Below, piece after piece: positions 1-10,601 of a stretch of DNA of 64,000 bases. Origin of the DNA: Larimichthys crocea. Taxonomy: Eukaryota > Chordata > Actinopteri > Sciaenidae. Numbering within the stretch: position 1 is the first letter of the stretch; every line of letters begins with the position of its first letter. Below the pieces are notes generated by a model. It worked only from the letters and a program-made list of their open reading frames with translations. It did no database searches and had not been told where the DNA came from. The DNA lies in NCBI RefSeq assembly GCF_000972845.2, contig NW_020853301.1, forward strand, positions 62,001-126,000. Direction: 5' to 3'. Position numbers and translations under genes: made by a program.

Positions 1-11
1 GTGTGTCTGTG

Positions 12-50
<39 letters not shown>

Positions 51-176
51 CTGTGTGTGTCTGTGTGTTACTGTGTGTGTGTGTGTGCGTGTGTGTGTGT
101 GTGTCTGTGTGAGTGTGTGTGTGTGTGTGTGTGTGCGTCTGCCTGTCTGTCTGCCTGTGTGCGGTGTGTCTGTCTC
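1..176. repeat. (GT)n microsatellite
   Basis: Almost pure GT dinucleotides with scattered C and GC interruptions, grading into CTGT/CTAT motifs near 140-185. Cysteine/valine-rich or histidine/threonine-rich open frames across it are artefacts of the repeat. Confidence 0.95.
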
Positions 177-299
177 TCTATCTATGTGCTTGATGATCAT
201 GGAAGCAGCCGCCCATAGGTTTGATGTAGTTATGATGACGCTCGATGGTGTATTTATGCGGGTTGATGTAAACGAAAACTTTTTTTAAAAGGATGCTAT

Positions 300-832
300 G
301 TGCACGATGTTATTTTGGAAAACGGAGGGAGGGAAATATTCGTTTTTCAACATACCCGGCTATGTGTAAACGTAGCCTAATGTCTTGTGCCTCTCCGAAC
401 TTGTCGGATATGGAGTCGCATTAAACAATGTGTCTGTGATCGATGACTAAGTTTGCATTGACGTCTTGCTGGTTGTGGCACTGGCTTTGTCTTTTTGTTT
501 CTTTATTAATTAATTGTGAGTGACTTTGTGCTTTTGTTTGAGATGGTTGAATAAATTTGTAGTGTTACCAAGAGAAGCAGCTATTATCTTGTAGCAAATC
601 TTATGTGCTGCTGCTTCTTGTTGGATTCTTCTCATTCGCTTTCAATCTCACTCACTGTTTTTGAACATCAAACGACACACCTCCTCACTTTTCAGCTGGG
701 TGAGAGAGTATGGGCTATCCTGTTAGTCGGCGGGGCCGCGTGAAATGGCACATATTGCACATGCGCGTCTCTCAGAAATTGTGTAATGGAAAGTGGAAAA
801 TAAATAGTTTAAACTCGATTATATAATTTTTG
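300..832. other. Unannotated non-coding stretch
   Basis: AT-rich sequence with no open frame of note, no splice-bounded exon and no recognised repeat. I see nothing assignable here. Confidence 0.5.
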
Positions 833-890
833 AGATCGTTTGACAACAAAAACGAAATCGTGATCAAAATTCGATTAATTGCACAGCCCT
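833..890 (-). mobile_element. End fragment of a hAT-like DNA repeat
   Basis: Read on the minus strand it begins AGGGCTGTGCAATTAATCG and continues with alternating TTTTGATCACGATTTCG-type words. That beginning is a terminus commonly seen on fish and vertebrate hAT-like repeats. Only one end is present. The family assignment is from memory of the motif. Confidence 0.4.
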
Positions 891-960
891 ATTTCCAAGA
901 CAACCGTAAAGTAAACTTTTGACATTAAACTCTAACAGTATCCGCACTTAAGATTCTCTT

Positions 961-1160
961 ATGTCATCCGCACCAGGTAAATCGGGTAAGGGTTGCGGTA
1001 AACCCTCACAACCCAAAATTGATTTCAGACCAACTAAACAAAGTGGAGAAGCTAAAGCTAATGCTAGCGCAATGTCTGAAGAGTAATTTAGCGCCGAAGA
1101 AGAAGGACTAAGCCATGCTCCGATTCTCAAAGCTATCAAAAACTTGAAAAATGACTGGTA
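961..1160 (+). pseudogene. LINE ORF1-like fragment
   Basis: A frame starting at ATG 961 encodes a short basic, glycine/lysine-rich N-terminus (MSSAPGKSGKGCGKP...). It reaches an in-frame TAA after about 41 codons and then continues in the same frame with an acidic segment and an ILKAIKNLKNDW-like amphipathic stretch before TAG at 1158. This layout resembles the N-terminus and start of the coiled coil of L1-type ORF1 proteins. The internal stop and abrupt end make it a relic. The assignment is tentative, since no RNA-binding domain follows; a fragment of some other repeat is possible. It abuts the first copy of a direct repeat at 1157. Confidence 0.35.
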
Positions 1161-1411
1161 GACCGACCGTCTCGGTGTACCAGAGGCACGAAGCACCATT
1201 TTCTTCCCTTTTTTTTTACTTTCCTATCCGACCCCGGCCCGGAACCTGTCCGGGTCCTGGCGGTAATATAAAAAAATATATATATAAAAAAAAAAATACT
1301 TGGTAAGATTTATTACATTATTTTTTTAAATTATTATTTTGCTTTATTTTTAATTTTTCGCTTTTCGTGCCCCTGGTAGACTGACCGGCTTGGTGTACCA
1401 GAGGCACGAGG
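1157..1411 (+). repeat. Direct repeat pair about 219 bp apart
   Basis: A segment of about 37 bp around 1157-1193 recurs with four or so mismatches at 1376-1411; both contain GGTGTACCAGAGGCACGA. Between the copies lie a T-rich tract and an A/T-rich tract (1270-1290). It could be a decayed tandem duplication or two ends of a small insertion. Confidence 0.6.
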
Positions 1412-1527
1412 CCCGTCTGGCCTACCTGTATGTGTCCCTGGGTCCGTTTTTTTCTCCCCCTCTGCCTGTCCGGGTGTATGGAGGCACGTCTCTGCCTCTC
1501 TGTCTGGAGGTCTGTAACAATGATTAT

Positions 1528-1584
1528 TACTACTGCTACTGCTGCTGCTGCTGCCGGTGCTGCTTCTGCTGCTGTTACTACTGT

Positions 1585-1628
<44 letters not shown>

Positions 1629-1629
1629 T
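1528..1629 (+). repeat. Compound trinucleotide repeat (CTG/CTA)n
   Basis: CTG-rich units (1538-1575) run into a long (CTA)n array (1576-1629). Homopolymeric amino-acid frames here are repeat artefacts. Confidence 0.95.
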
Positions 1630-1657
1630 TGACTCACCAACTAAGTTAACTTCTTGA

Positions 1658-1713
1658 AATCAGTCAGTCAGTCAGTCACTCGTTCACTCACTCACTCACT
1701 CACTCACTCATTC
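1658..1713 (+). repeat. Tetranucleotide repeats (CAGT)n then (CACT)n
   Basis: Four to five CAGT units pass into about nine CACT units with TTC interruptions. Confidence 0.95.
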
Positions 1714-1742
1714 ACTCATAGGCAGGCAGGGCCACAGCCAAG

Positions 1743-1867
1743 ATCAAAGCCAAAGAACCATGAACTCATTGGATTCTGCTTCTAAATTCAAAATTCCAAA
1801 ATATCAAAGCAAAAGAACTATGATGTCATCAGATTCTGGTTCTGAATTTCAAAAGATCAAAGCAAAG
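1743..1867 (+). repeat. Diverged tandem duplication, about 53-60 bp unit
   Basis: Units begin with ATCAAAGC at 1743 and 1803, with a third start at 1856. Each carries AAAGAACTATGA..CA..GATTCTG-type words. Two complete units and a partial third are visible. Confidence 0.7.
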
Positions 1868-1915
1868 TAAACAAGTTTTACAGAAGATGAGCACATGATT
1901 TTATTTTAATGTAAA

Positions 1916-1994
1916 AGGGAGGGAGGGAGGGAGGGAGGGAGAGAGAGAAAGAGAGAGAGGCAGACACACCCACACATACACACACACACACACA
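1916..1994 (+). repeat. Purine-rich (GGGA)n/(GA)n tract and (CA)n
   Basis: About seven GGGA units, a GA run, then (CA)n at 1970-1994. Confidence 0.95.
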
Positions 1995-2010
1995 GTGGTG
2001 GCTGCACACA

Positions 2011-2320
2011 TCTCCAGCACCCAGGCTCCAGGCCCTCCCATCCCTCATCTCTCACACAGGAACGTGAGCTCTGTCCTGGGCAAACATCGGCTCCACAGAC
2101 CCTCCCTCCCTCCTGGAGCTCAGACCTTCGTGAGGAGCCTGCCTGCCCGCCCACCCAGCCACCCAGCCACCCAGACTTAAGAGCACAAGACACAGGCAGC
2201 CAAACACACCCATCTCCAGCACCCAGGCAGCAACTGGGCAAACATCGGCTCCACAGACCCTCCCTCCCTCCCTCCCTCCTATAGCTCAGACCTCCGTGAG
2301 CAGCCTGCCTGGCCCACGCC
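2011..2320 (+). repeat. Tandem duplication, about 160-200 bp unit
   Basis: The block containing CAAACATCGGCTCCACAGAC occurs at 2081 and again at 2239 and is followed both times by CCCTCC runs and GCTCAGACC. An upstream TCTCCAGCACCCAGG block occurs at 2011 and 2213, so the copies differ by internal indels. It is pyrimidine-rich and not evidently coding. Confidence 0.75.
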
Positions 2321-2352
2321 AGCCCCAGAGACACCCTGACCTCCTCCCTCAA

Positions 2353-4100
2353 CAAGTCAAGTCAAGTCAATTTTATTTATATAGCACATTTAAAAACAAC
2401 AGAAGTTGACTTTACAGTGCTTTACAGTCAGAGCGGATCGCAAGGATAAAAACAATAATGTTATAAGAAACAACAAAACAAGATGAAATGAATAATAAAG
2501 TAGACAAAATCATTAATAGTGCAGCCTCAGACTGAGATAAAAGCAAGATCATAAAAGTAAGATTTTAAACTGGATTTAAAATTATCAATAGTGGGGCAGG
2601 ACTTTATGTGGTGGGGTAGGCTATTCCAGAGCTTGGGGGCAGCAACAGAGAAGGCACGGTCGCCTTTAGTTTTTAGGCACGAATGGGGGACTGAGAGGAG
2701 CTGATGTGATGATGACCTGAGAGATCTAGGGGCAGAATATGGAACCAAGAGATCAGAAATATATTGCGGAGCTAAACCATTTAGGGCTTTGTAAACAAAT
2801 AATAAAATCTTAAAATTGATTCTAAATTTCACTGGCAACCAGTGTAAGTGTGCCAGGATTGGGGTGATGTGTTGTCTCTTTTTTATACAAGTTAAAAGTC
2901 TTGCAGCAGCATTTTGCACCATTTGGAGTCTGGAAAGGGTGGAGTCAGTTAGCCCTACGTAGAGAGAATTGCAATAATACAAACTAGAGGTAATAAAAGC
3001 ATGGACGACTGTCTCCAGATCCTTCTGAGTTAAAAACGGCTTGAGTTTGGCGATGGTTCTGAGCTGATAAAAACTACCCTTAACAACATTACTGACCTGA
3101 CTGTTGAAACTTAGGGGACTGTCAAAGAGGACACCCAGATTCCTAACCACGTTATGACAATTTGGGGCTAGGGGACCAAGTGCATTGCTGAGAGTGGTGA
3201 CAGAATCAGGTGGACCAAAGATCATTTTCATTGAATTGTAAAAAGTTCCTCGACATCCAGCATTTGACGTCATTTAAACAGTTAAAAAGATTTCGTAAGG
3301 AGCAGGTGCTATTGAGTGTGACCGGTAGGTAGAACTGTGTATCATCTGCGTAACAATGGGAAGGAATATTATGTTTTAGAAACATGGAGCCAAGTGGAAG
3401 CACGTATAGGAAAAATAAAAGAGGACCTAAAATTGAACCTTGAGGAATTCCACATTTAATAGGAGCAGGGGACGAGGAACAGTTCCAAATTTCAACAGCG
3501 AATGTTGTGTTTTTTAAATAGAAAGTAAGCCATTTCAGGACTGTCCCATGTAGCCCAACTTCAGCCTCCAGACGTTTTAAAAGAATGGCGTGATCAACTG
3601 TATCAAATGCTGCGGTGAGGTCGAGGAGAACTATAATAGCAGAAGAACCAGAGTCAATAGAAAGGAGAATGTCACTGTGTACTTTAAGCAAGGCTGATTC
3701 TGTACTATGTAGAGCATTAAAACCAGATTGAAATTTATCAAGGATATTAAGTGTTTAAGTAAGAAGAAACCTGGATGAAGACAACTTTTTCTAAAAGCTT
3801 AGAAATAAATGGTAATTTAGAAATGGGCCTAAATTATTCATGTCACTGAAGACTAGGCTTGGTTTTTTTAACAGAGGTTGCACAATTGCATGTTTAAATC
3901 ATGAAGGTACAACCCCATTTGTTAAGGAGCTATTAACTATGGCTGAAATAAGTGGACAGATCATTACAAAAACCTCCTTAAACAAGCGTGTCGGTAAAAT
4001 ATCAGAAGGGAAAGATGGAATTCATATGTAAGACCATGTCAGATAGCTGAGAGGATGATACTGGTTGGAAGTTGGAGGTGACTGGCAGATGTATGATGTA
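2353..4100 (-). mobile_element. 5'-truncated CR1/L2-group non-LTR retrotransposon
   Basis: On the minus strand the element ends with ATAAATAAAATTGACTTGACTTGACTTG at 2353-2385, the short-repeat tail typical of fish CR1/L2/Rex1-group LINEs. Upstream of it lie a 3'UTR and an RT-coding region reaching to about 4100, where the RT N-terminus (similar to LLEKVV...NYRPIS contexts) fades into unrelated sequence. There is no endonuclease, so the copy is 5' truncated as most LINEs are. The exact clade within CR1/L2/Rex1 cannot be fixed by eye. Confidence 0.85.
2527..3720 (-). pseudogene. Reverse transcriptase (LINE ORF2) remnant, frameshifted
   Basis: The upstream frame (3691-3206) carries RT palm motifs: LDLTAAFDTVDH, a GIPQGSILGPLLF block and the catalytic YADD (codons at 3341-3352). 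The frame is lost near 3206-3273 and resumes through 2527 with the conserved CR1/L2 C-terminal part: NLGVLFD, YCNSLYVGL, LQMVQNAAARLL, HLHWLPVKFRI and LWNSLP. Normal ORF2 adds an N-terminal APE endonuclease, which is missing. Catalytic residues are kept, but the frameshift and truncation make the copy dead. It ends about 170 bases before the ACTTG tail, as expected for this group. Confidence 0.85.
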
Positions 4101-4345
4101 TATCTGATGGGTCAGGGCCTGAGGGTAAGATAGAAGCTCTCCTCCCTCGTGTATGGGCCAACCAACCGACCCCCCTGGACCAGGCTCTCCAGCCGAACCA
4201 GCCAAACCTGCGTACCCACTCTTAAGCACCCTCCCCTGGGTTATACACCAATAGCCCCGCTGGCAGGAGTTATGTGCTCCTGGTACAGCTGAGGGGGTTT
4301 CGTGCAGTTTTTCCACCCTGTGAGTGCACGCACACCAGCCGTGCG
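4101..4345 (-). other. Possible rDNA downstream spacer
   Basis: GC-rich sequence between the truncated LINE and the 28S 3' end. Its position suggests 3' external spacer of the same rDNA fragment into which the LINE inserted, but no recognisable motif proves it. Confidence 0.3.
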
Positions 4346-4582
4346 GCCGACAAAAGCTTGGATTAAGGGCTCACTTTCAATAGATCGCAGCGAGGGAGCT
4401 GCTCTGCTACATACAAAACCCCAACCCAGAATCAGGTCGTCTGCAAGTGATTTAGCACCAGGTTCTCCACAAACATGCAGTGCGAGATAGGAGAGGGGCG
4501 ACCATCATGCGGCCACGCCCCAGTCCTGTCACGAACGGCTCTACTCACCAACCAAGGCTGGTTATCCGGGGCCAACCACTAG
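4346..4582 (-). rRNA. 28S rRNA 3'-end fragment (pseudogene)
   Basis: On the minus strand it reads through well-known 28S 3'-terminal words: GAGAACCTGGTGCTAAATCA, GACGACCTGATTCTGGGT, GTAGCAGAGCAGCTCCCTCG and CTGCGATCTATTGAAAGT, ending near AAGCTTTTGTC. Several changes (for example TTG for the expected TCG) suggest decay. It is joined directly to 18S sequence at about 4583, with no 28S body, 5.8S or ITS between. Not a functional rRNA gene. Confidence 0.85.
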
Positions 4583-4761
4583 AGCTAGTTAGCACGCCGG
4601 AGTCTCGTTCGTTATCGGGATTAACCAGACAAATTGCTCCACCAACTTAGAACGGCCATGCAGCACCACCCACAGAATCAAGAAAGAGCTATCAATCTGT
4701 CAATCCTTTCCGTGTCCGGGCCAGGTGAGGTTTCCCGTGTTGAGTTAAATTAAGCCGCAGC

Positions 4762-4807
<46 letters not shown>

Positions 4808-5715
4808 TTTGCAACCATACTCCCCCCGGAACCCAAAGACTTTGGTTTCCCGGACGCTGCCTGGCAGGTCATGGGAATAACGCCGCCGGATCACTCGTTG
4901 GCATCGTTTATGGTCAAACTACCACGGAATCTGATCGCCTTCTAACCTTCGACTTTCTTTCTTGATTAATGAAAACATTCTTGGCAAATGCTTTTGCTTT
5001 CATCTGTCTTGCGCCGGTCCAAGAATTTCGCCTCTAGCGGCACAATACGAATGCCCCCGGCCTTTCCTCTAAATTATGGCCCCAGTTCAGAGAGAAAACC
5101 CACAAAAAATATAACCGGAGTCCTATTCCATTATTCCTAGCTGCGGTATTCAGGCGACCGGGCCTGCTTTGAACACTCTAATTTTTTCAAAGTAAACGCT
5201 TCAGACCCCGCGGGACACTCAGCTAAGAGCATCAAGGGGGCACCGAGAGGCAGGGGCTGGGACAGACGGTAGCTCGCCTCGCGGCGGACCGTCAGCTCGA
5301 TCCCGAGATCCAACTACGAGCTTTTTAACTGCAGCAACTTTAAGATACGCTATTGGAGCTGGAATTACCGCAGCTGCTGGCACCAGACTTGCCCTCCAAT
5401 TGATCCTCATTAAAGGATTTAAAGTGTACTCATTCCAATTACAGAGCCTCGAAAGAGTCCTGTATTGTTTTTTTTTTCGTCACTACCTCCCTGAGTCGGG
5501 AGTGGGTAATTTGCGCGCCTGCTGCCTTCCTTGGATGTGGTAGCCGTTTCTCAGGCTCCCTCTCCGGAATGGAACCCTGATTCCCCGTTACCCGTGGTCA
5601 CCATAGTAGGTACAGAAAGTACCATCGAAAGTTGAGGCAGACATTCGAATAGACGTCGCTGCCTTGAGGGCCAGCAATCGGCTCGAGGTTATCTAGAGTC
5701 ACCAAAGCGACCAAG
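4583..5715 (-). rRNA. 18S rRNA internal fragment (pseudogene)
   Basis: About 1.1 kb of minus-strand 18S, lacking both ends. It runs from the GGTGACTCTAGATAACCTCG region (5690s) through AGGAAGGCAGCAGGCGCG (5510s), GTGCCAGCAGC (5370s), GAATAATGGAATAGGACTCC (5120s), GACGGAAGGGCACCACCAGG (4770s) and GTGGTGCTGCATGGCCGTTC (4660s) to GTGCTAACTAG (4585-4595). Several differences look like CpG decay; the core GCAGCCGCGG site, for example, reads GCAGCTGCGG. With the 5' and 3' ends missing and 28S fused on, it is a pseudogene or an rDNA-derived junk copy. Confidence 0.92.
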
Positions 5716-6232
5716 GTGTTCTGGATGTGTGGGGACCCGCGGGGCCAGAGGATCCTCCTGCCTGAACACCGGCGCTGGGCCAGCCGGCAGGGGCCCTCCG
5801 ATGGCAGGTCACTCGAGCTCCGCCATACTTTCTTTCTTTTTTTTTGTCTTGTTCTTCTCGCTTCTGTAGCCTCCCCGAAAGTGTAACTCTCGAGCAGGCG
5901 AGGAGCCGGGGTAGGGAAGCAGAAGCAGTCAGCTGCAGAAATTTTTGAAAAATACCTTAATCATCTCGCTTGTCAGCTAGTATCTGGGGTTACTGTGAAC
6001 TGAACATTGAACTATGTATGGGTATACTGAGCACTTGCACACAGATTTACATGGAGGTTAAAGACACCGATCACTAGCTCAGTGAGACTGAGAGACTCCA
6101 CCATGTAACTGTAACTCTGAACTCTATATGGACCCAAAGGTGTTATCTGGTAACTGGTGAATCTGCAGACATGGAACTTCACTATATAGTTGAGAAGATT
6201 TGTAACATTAACGGATTACTATGCTATGCTAT
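5716..6232. other. GC-rich flank then non-coding sequence
   Basis: 5716-5830 is GC-rich and could be a scrambled rDNA or spacer piece, followed by a pyrimidine tract (5827-5850). 5940-6232 shows no coding or repeat signal that I recognise. Confidence 0.3.
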
Positions 6233-6372
6233 AGGGTTTTTTGTGGGCAAGTTTTTCCTCATTCGAACCGAGGGTCTAAGGACGGAGGGTGTCACTCCCT
6301 GTACAGATTGTAAAGCCCTCCAAGGCAAATGTACTTTGTGACTGGGCTATACAAATCAAATTTGATTGGATT
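6233..6372 (+). mobile_element. CR1/L2-group LINE 3'-end fragment
   Basis: Matches the 3'UTR end of the longer copies at 15860-18917 and 59465-62026: GTGGGCAAGTTTTTCCTCA, CGAACCGAGGGTCTAAGGAC, GATTGTAAAGCCCTC and GGGCTATACAAAT, followed by a decayed TTGAT tail. Confidence 0.9.
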
Positions 6373-6821
6373 TTTTATTTGATTTTGATATTAATCTTGG
6401 GGGATTCATTTACTTTTTGTCTATCAGTAGGACATTCTGAGTTATAGATACAATTTAATAGAGTAAAAGTACAGGAGATCCCTAATATTTAATTTATCTG
6501 TATGAATCTATTTGGTATAATTATAATAATGCCAAAGCAAAACAATTATTATAATTTTTTTTAAGCTAACAATGGAGGGAGTGTTTAAGTCTAGGATAAG
6601 ACAAGATCAACAACGTTGGATCATTCCTCAATAATTGTGGACTGGTCACTAGCACTACCAGAGTGTATAGTAGGGAGAAGGTTGAAACTGGCCCTTAGGC
6701 CAGGGGGTTTGTGTTCAAAGGTTGATGCAGTTAGAAGCATCTGTCTTATTTGTAATGTTTTGGTTGTTTAAAGGTACATTTCTATATATTAGCATGAGAA
6801 GACCATCTGTAAAGAGCAGCT
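6373..6821. other. Non-coding, possibly upstream part of the L1 element
   Basis: AT-rich with no open frame. The last 200 bases directly precede the L1 ORF2 start and may be the degraded ORF1-ORF2 interval, but no ORF1 protein motif is visible. Confidence 0.3.
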
Positions 6822-7470
6822 ATGTCCAATGTTCTAGAAATTAAGATGACATTGTGGAACTGTAGAGGGTTGCAAAAACTTAAAAAGTTAAACAAGTGAT
6901 GGGAAGGTTAAAAGATATGCAATCCAAAATAACTTTTCTCCAAGAGACACACCTTACTGAAAAAGGGGACTTTAAAAAGATTAAAAGGAGATGGCGAGGA
7001 GAGGTATTTTTGGCACCATTTACCTCCCAAACAAGAGGGGTTATGACTCTAATACAATAGTCCATCCCTTTTAATGTTTATAAGGTAATTGCAGATAGGA
7101 TGGGAAGGTATCTGATTGTTCAGGGTACCCTCTATACAGAACCTCTAAGTAAATATTTATGCTCCAAATAAGGATGAACCATGTTAATTTATTCTGCATG
7201 CTGTCATCACTTAGTGGCCACTATATTTTAGCTGGAGACTTCAATTGTACTCTGAACCCTAGTATAGATAAATCATCACATTTTGATAAATCAAACAGCC
7301 AGAGTAGGGAAACCATTCTTCAGTTTGCTAAGGAATTAAATTTTAAGGACATGTGGAGAGACAGGAACCTTGGGGTATCAACATATTCTTGTTTTTCAAG
7401 CACACACAAATCATATTCACGAATAGACTAATAAAAGGTTGCGATTATTATTATCTCAGACCATGCCCCA
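6822..7470 (+). pseudogene. L1 ORF2 endonuclease domain remnant
   Basis: The frame opens at ATG 6822 (also ATG 6846, giving MTLWNCRGLQ, a typical L1 ORF2 start) and stops after 25 codons. Later frames carry the APE-type endonuclease landmarks NIYAPN (about 7155) and AGDFNCTLNPSID (about 7230), then a DMWRDRN...YSRID block near 7345-7430. The domain would nick target DNA for target-primed reverse transcription. Multiple indels and the loss of a continuous frame show that it is inactive. Confidence 0.8.
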
Positions 7471-8059
7471 GCCAGTCTGGTCTATATGGATCCAGGGCTG
7501 GTACGAGATCCCCCCAAATGGAAATTTCAGCAAAAATGGCCTTGACAAACACATTACTGATTACTTTGAGTTCAATACTTCTGAAACATCCCCTTGTATT
7601 AGATGGGAAGCATTCAAAGCCTTAATCAGAGGCCAAATAATCAGCTTCACAAGCTGGAGTCAAAAATTAAAGCCACTGAGGTTATGTACTTTAAGAGTCC
7701 CTGTCCCAAGCTACACCAAAGTTTGCTGCTATTAAGAGCTCAATACAATAAAATTTCAGCTTCAAAAGCTACAGCCAACTTGAATTGAATTGAAACTTAA
7801 ACAATCCGTTCTTGATCAAGGGGAGAAATCAGGTAAAATTCTGGCTTGGCGCATAAAACAATTCCAATTAAAAAGATCAATCACTGTATTATAAAATGAG
7901 GGGAAATAATCTCTGACCCTGCTGCAATATATGACTCTTTAGTCATTTAAGGTTTATTATGAAAGGTTATACAGTTCTGAATTAAACCCAGGCGAATCAG
8001 GCCCAAACTTTTTCTCCTTTCTTAACAATATAAATAGAAGAACAGAAATCCTTGAGACT

Positions 8060-8935
8060 GGGGGCTAACTTGACTCTGGAAGAAATCTCAGAGGCAATAT
8101 TGAGTATAAAATCTGGAAAGGCTGCAGGGCCAGATGGTCTTTTTAAAAGTTTGCATCCAAATTAAAGGCACCCCTTTTGGAAATGTTTTCTGAATCTGCT
8201 CAAAAGGGGATACTCCCACCCACTCTAAGAGGGGCCCTAATCACACTTCTTCCCAAACCCGGAAAATTGAATGATATGTGCAAAAACTTGTGGCCAATTA
8301 GCCTTTTAAATTCAGATTTAAAGATACTTTGTAAAATTCTAGCAAAGCGGCTGGAGCACCTTTTGCCAGATATTATCAAGGAAGATCAAAATGGGTTCAT
8401 GGTTAGGCGTCAGGGATTCCATAATGTTAGACGAGATATAAATATTTTGCACGAGCAAAGGGGGTCATCATATACAGCTTTCGTGGCATTAGATGCTGAG
8501 AAGGCTTTCGATATGGTAGAATGGCCCTATTTGCTGGAGCTTCTTGGTCGCTTAGGTTTGGGAGAGGGATTCTATAACTGGGTCAAGCTCCTATATAATA
8601 ATCCATATGCAGAAATAATTACGAATAATGTTAATAGAGATTGGAAGAGGCTGTAGACAAGGTTGCCCCCTATCAACCCTTTTATTTATAATTGCAATTG
8701 AACCACTCGCCATTGCTATAAGAGACCACACTATGATCACGGGTATAGAAACTGGAAGGCTCGACCATCGAATAGCTCTTTATGCTGACGACATGATCCT
8801 CTTTCTTAAAAATCTGGGAAAATCTATTCCAGCCATTTTAGATCTAATCGGAAAATTTGGCTATATTTCTGGTTATAAAATCAATAAATCAAATAATGCT
8901 TTTGAACTCAGAATAAAGGATGAATCCACCTAAAT
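8060..8935 (+). pseudogene. L1 ORF2 reverse transcriptase remnant
   Basis: The segment opens with an AGPDG-like finger motif near 8124, followed by LITLLPKPGK (8235s), PISLLNSDLKILCKILAKRL (8297s), ALDAEKAFDMVEWPYL (8483s), GCRQGCPLS after a frame change at 8628-8660, and YADDMILFL with the catalytic Asp pair at 8787-8792. These are the palm motifs of L1-clade RT. Two frames, offset near 8640, carry the domain, and thumb sequence fades after 8933. Confidence 0.88.
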
Positions 8936-9265
8936 ACACCCGCCATTTTAGAAATGTGAATAATTTTACTTATCTAGAAATTCAAATTGTTCCGAAACTG
9001 GAAGATGTTGTAAACTATAATTATACTTGCCCGTTAATGCAGAAGGGCTGCAATGGTGTAACATGGTTTGGTATTATTGGGCAGCCCAATTAAGAACTAT
9101 AATGTTCTATTATGCTGCAGAAAAGCCCCCCACATAGAGAAGTATTGAGTCTCTCCCTCAGGCTTCCTGGACTGGTGAAAGATGCTTTCGGGGGTGATGG
9201 AAGACTTTTAAGTTTTGAACAACTAATCTTTAAATTTAAAAAATGATTTTACACAAAATACCCCG

Positions 9266-9806
9266 TTGTTCACATTAGAGAAAATCTTAACTAAAAACCC
9301 CTCTGGTAGAGGTATGATATCTGAATTGTATAAATTGATGGTGACATCTTCACCTGATTCATCTGCTGCTAAACTTAATGCATGGAGATTTGACTTACAG
9401 GAGGAATTGACAATGGAACAATGGAGTAAAGCGTGTAAGTTAGACGGGTCTAAAAATGCTGCAATTCCATTGGCTAATGACAGTGTACATTACACCGGAA
9501 AAACTTAACAAATTTAATATGCAGATTCCTGGCCTCTGTAATAGATGTGGAGAAGATAGGGGCACATTGTTCCACTGTATATGGTCATGTCCAAAAATAA
9601 AGGAAATTTGGGAAGAGTTTAGAGCAATAATACAGGAGATTTTATCAATAAGACTAGTGATGGAACCCAAATATTTTCTACTGGGATTATATCCTATAGG
9701 ACATAACATAAATCACTCTGAAGAAATCTTCATAAATATGGGAATATTACAAGCAAAGAGAGTGATAGCTCTAACGTGGAAAAATATTGGCAAAAGTATT
9801 ACATGA
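9266..9806 (+). pseudogene. L1 ORF2 C-terminal Cys/His region remnant
   Basis: Two overlapping frames carry the conserved L1 C-terminal part. The second (9456-9806) includes CNRCGEDRGTLFHCIWSCP, with the C-x2-C...H-x-C spacing of the L1/Tx1 C-terminal knuckle, then IWEEF and a terminal RVIALTWKN. The frame break lies near 9470-9500. The strong similarity in layout to active L1 ORF2 ends supports this, although nothing is intact. Confidence 0.8.
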
Positions 9807-9833
9807 ACATGAACATATATACATACATATAGT

Positions 9834-9835
<2 letters not shown>

Positions 9836-9867
<32 letters not shown>

Positions 9868-9893
9868 TTATATATATGTGTGTGTGTGTGTGT
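9836..9893 (+). repeat. (CA)n-(TA)n-(TG)n microsatellite
   Basis: CA run, TATATATTTATATATA, then TG run. It is self-complementary and marks the 3' edge of the L1 copy. Confidence 0.95.
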
Positions 9894-10261
9894 AATGTAC
9901 ACGTTAGTGCTCTTTATTCAGAAACCCTCATGTCACATCTACATTTCAGGATCTGGTTATTATAGACACAGATTAAATGTTAAATATAAATATTTCAATA
10001 TTTATCATCACAGTAACAGTGTTACACACATTAGTAGCTGTAAACACTCAGCATTAGAAAAATACATACATTGGTTTGGTGCTTACATAAGGAGTAAACA
10101 TTTATAATCATCACTTTAAAAGTTACATACGTTGTTTTTGGTGCCTGTTTGTTTCCCAGATATATTAGTGTGTGTGTGAATGGGTGTATAAGAGGCATTA
10201 ACTTAAAGAACCTTGTAGAAAGGTGCTTTATGAAGTTCAGTCCATTTCCTTGTATTAGTTT
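9894..10261. other. Non-coding interval
   Basis: AT-rich, with no convincing frame or repeat. It lies upstream of the CpG-rich promoter. Confidence 0.4.
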
Positions 10262-10601
10262 ACCGGCAGATCTGCCCGATCCAATATGGCGGCAACGTTT
10301 ACGTATCGCGACCAACGACCAACCCGCTCAATGCGGCGTCTAAACGACCAACCCGCTCAATGCGGCGTCTATGTATATATGTCTATGTGTTTAACCGTGT
10401 TTGTCTCAAATTCAAGGCTCGCAAATGCTAACTTGCTAGAGCTCTTGGCCTGTTGCTGGGGTACTTTAGCCAGCTTTGCTTTTGATTGGTGCGTTTCACG
10501 TGTAGCGCAAACGTGATTGGTTGTTGTACTAAACCCTTGAAAAAACTGACTGTTTCCAGAAATTTCTCATCTTTTGTCCACCACGGGACATATTTCAAGC
10601 C
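10262..10601 (+). promoter_or_regulatory. CpG-rich promoter and 5'UTR of the multi-exon gene
   Basis: CpG density rises sharply here in an otherwise AT-rich region. Visible elements are an ATGGCGGC (YY1-like) word at 10287, a 27-bp unit repeated in tandem at 10315-10341 and 10344-10370, and inverted CCAAT boxes (GATTGG) near 10484 and 10515. The following ATG at 10602 sits in a strong context (GCCATGG). No TATA box is evident, which fits a CpG-type promoter. The promoter call is inference from composition and the downstream exon. Confidence 0.55.

Larger units (their letters stand above)
6822..9830 (+). mobile_element. Decayed L1-clade LINE
   Basis: One colinear ORF2 relic: APE endonuclease at its 5' end, RT in the middle and a Cys/His knuckle region at the 3' end, followed by a CA/TA microsatellite at 9836. 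Many frameshifts and stops. No ORF1 or poly-A tail is recognisable. Confidence 0.85.

Noticed and set aside
1..288. Cys/Val-rich 95-codon frame
   Set aside because: Produced by the (GT)n repeat; no composition or motif of a real protein.
5219..5410. 63-codon minus-strand frame in the rDNA block
   Set aside because: It lies on conserved 18S rRNA sequence (around the 530 loop and V4 region), so the frame is incidental.
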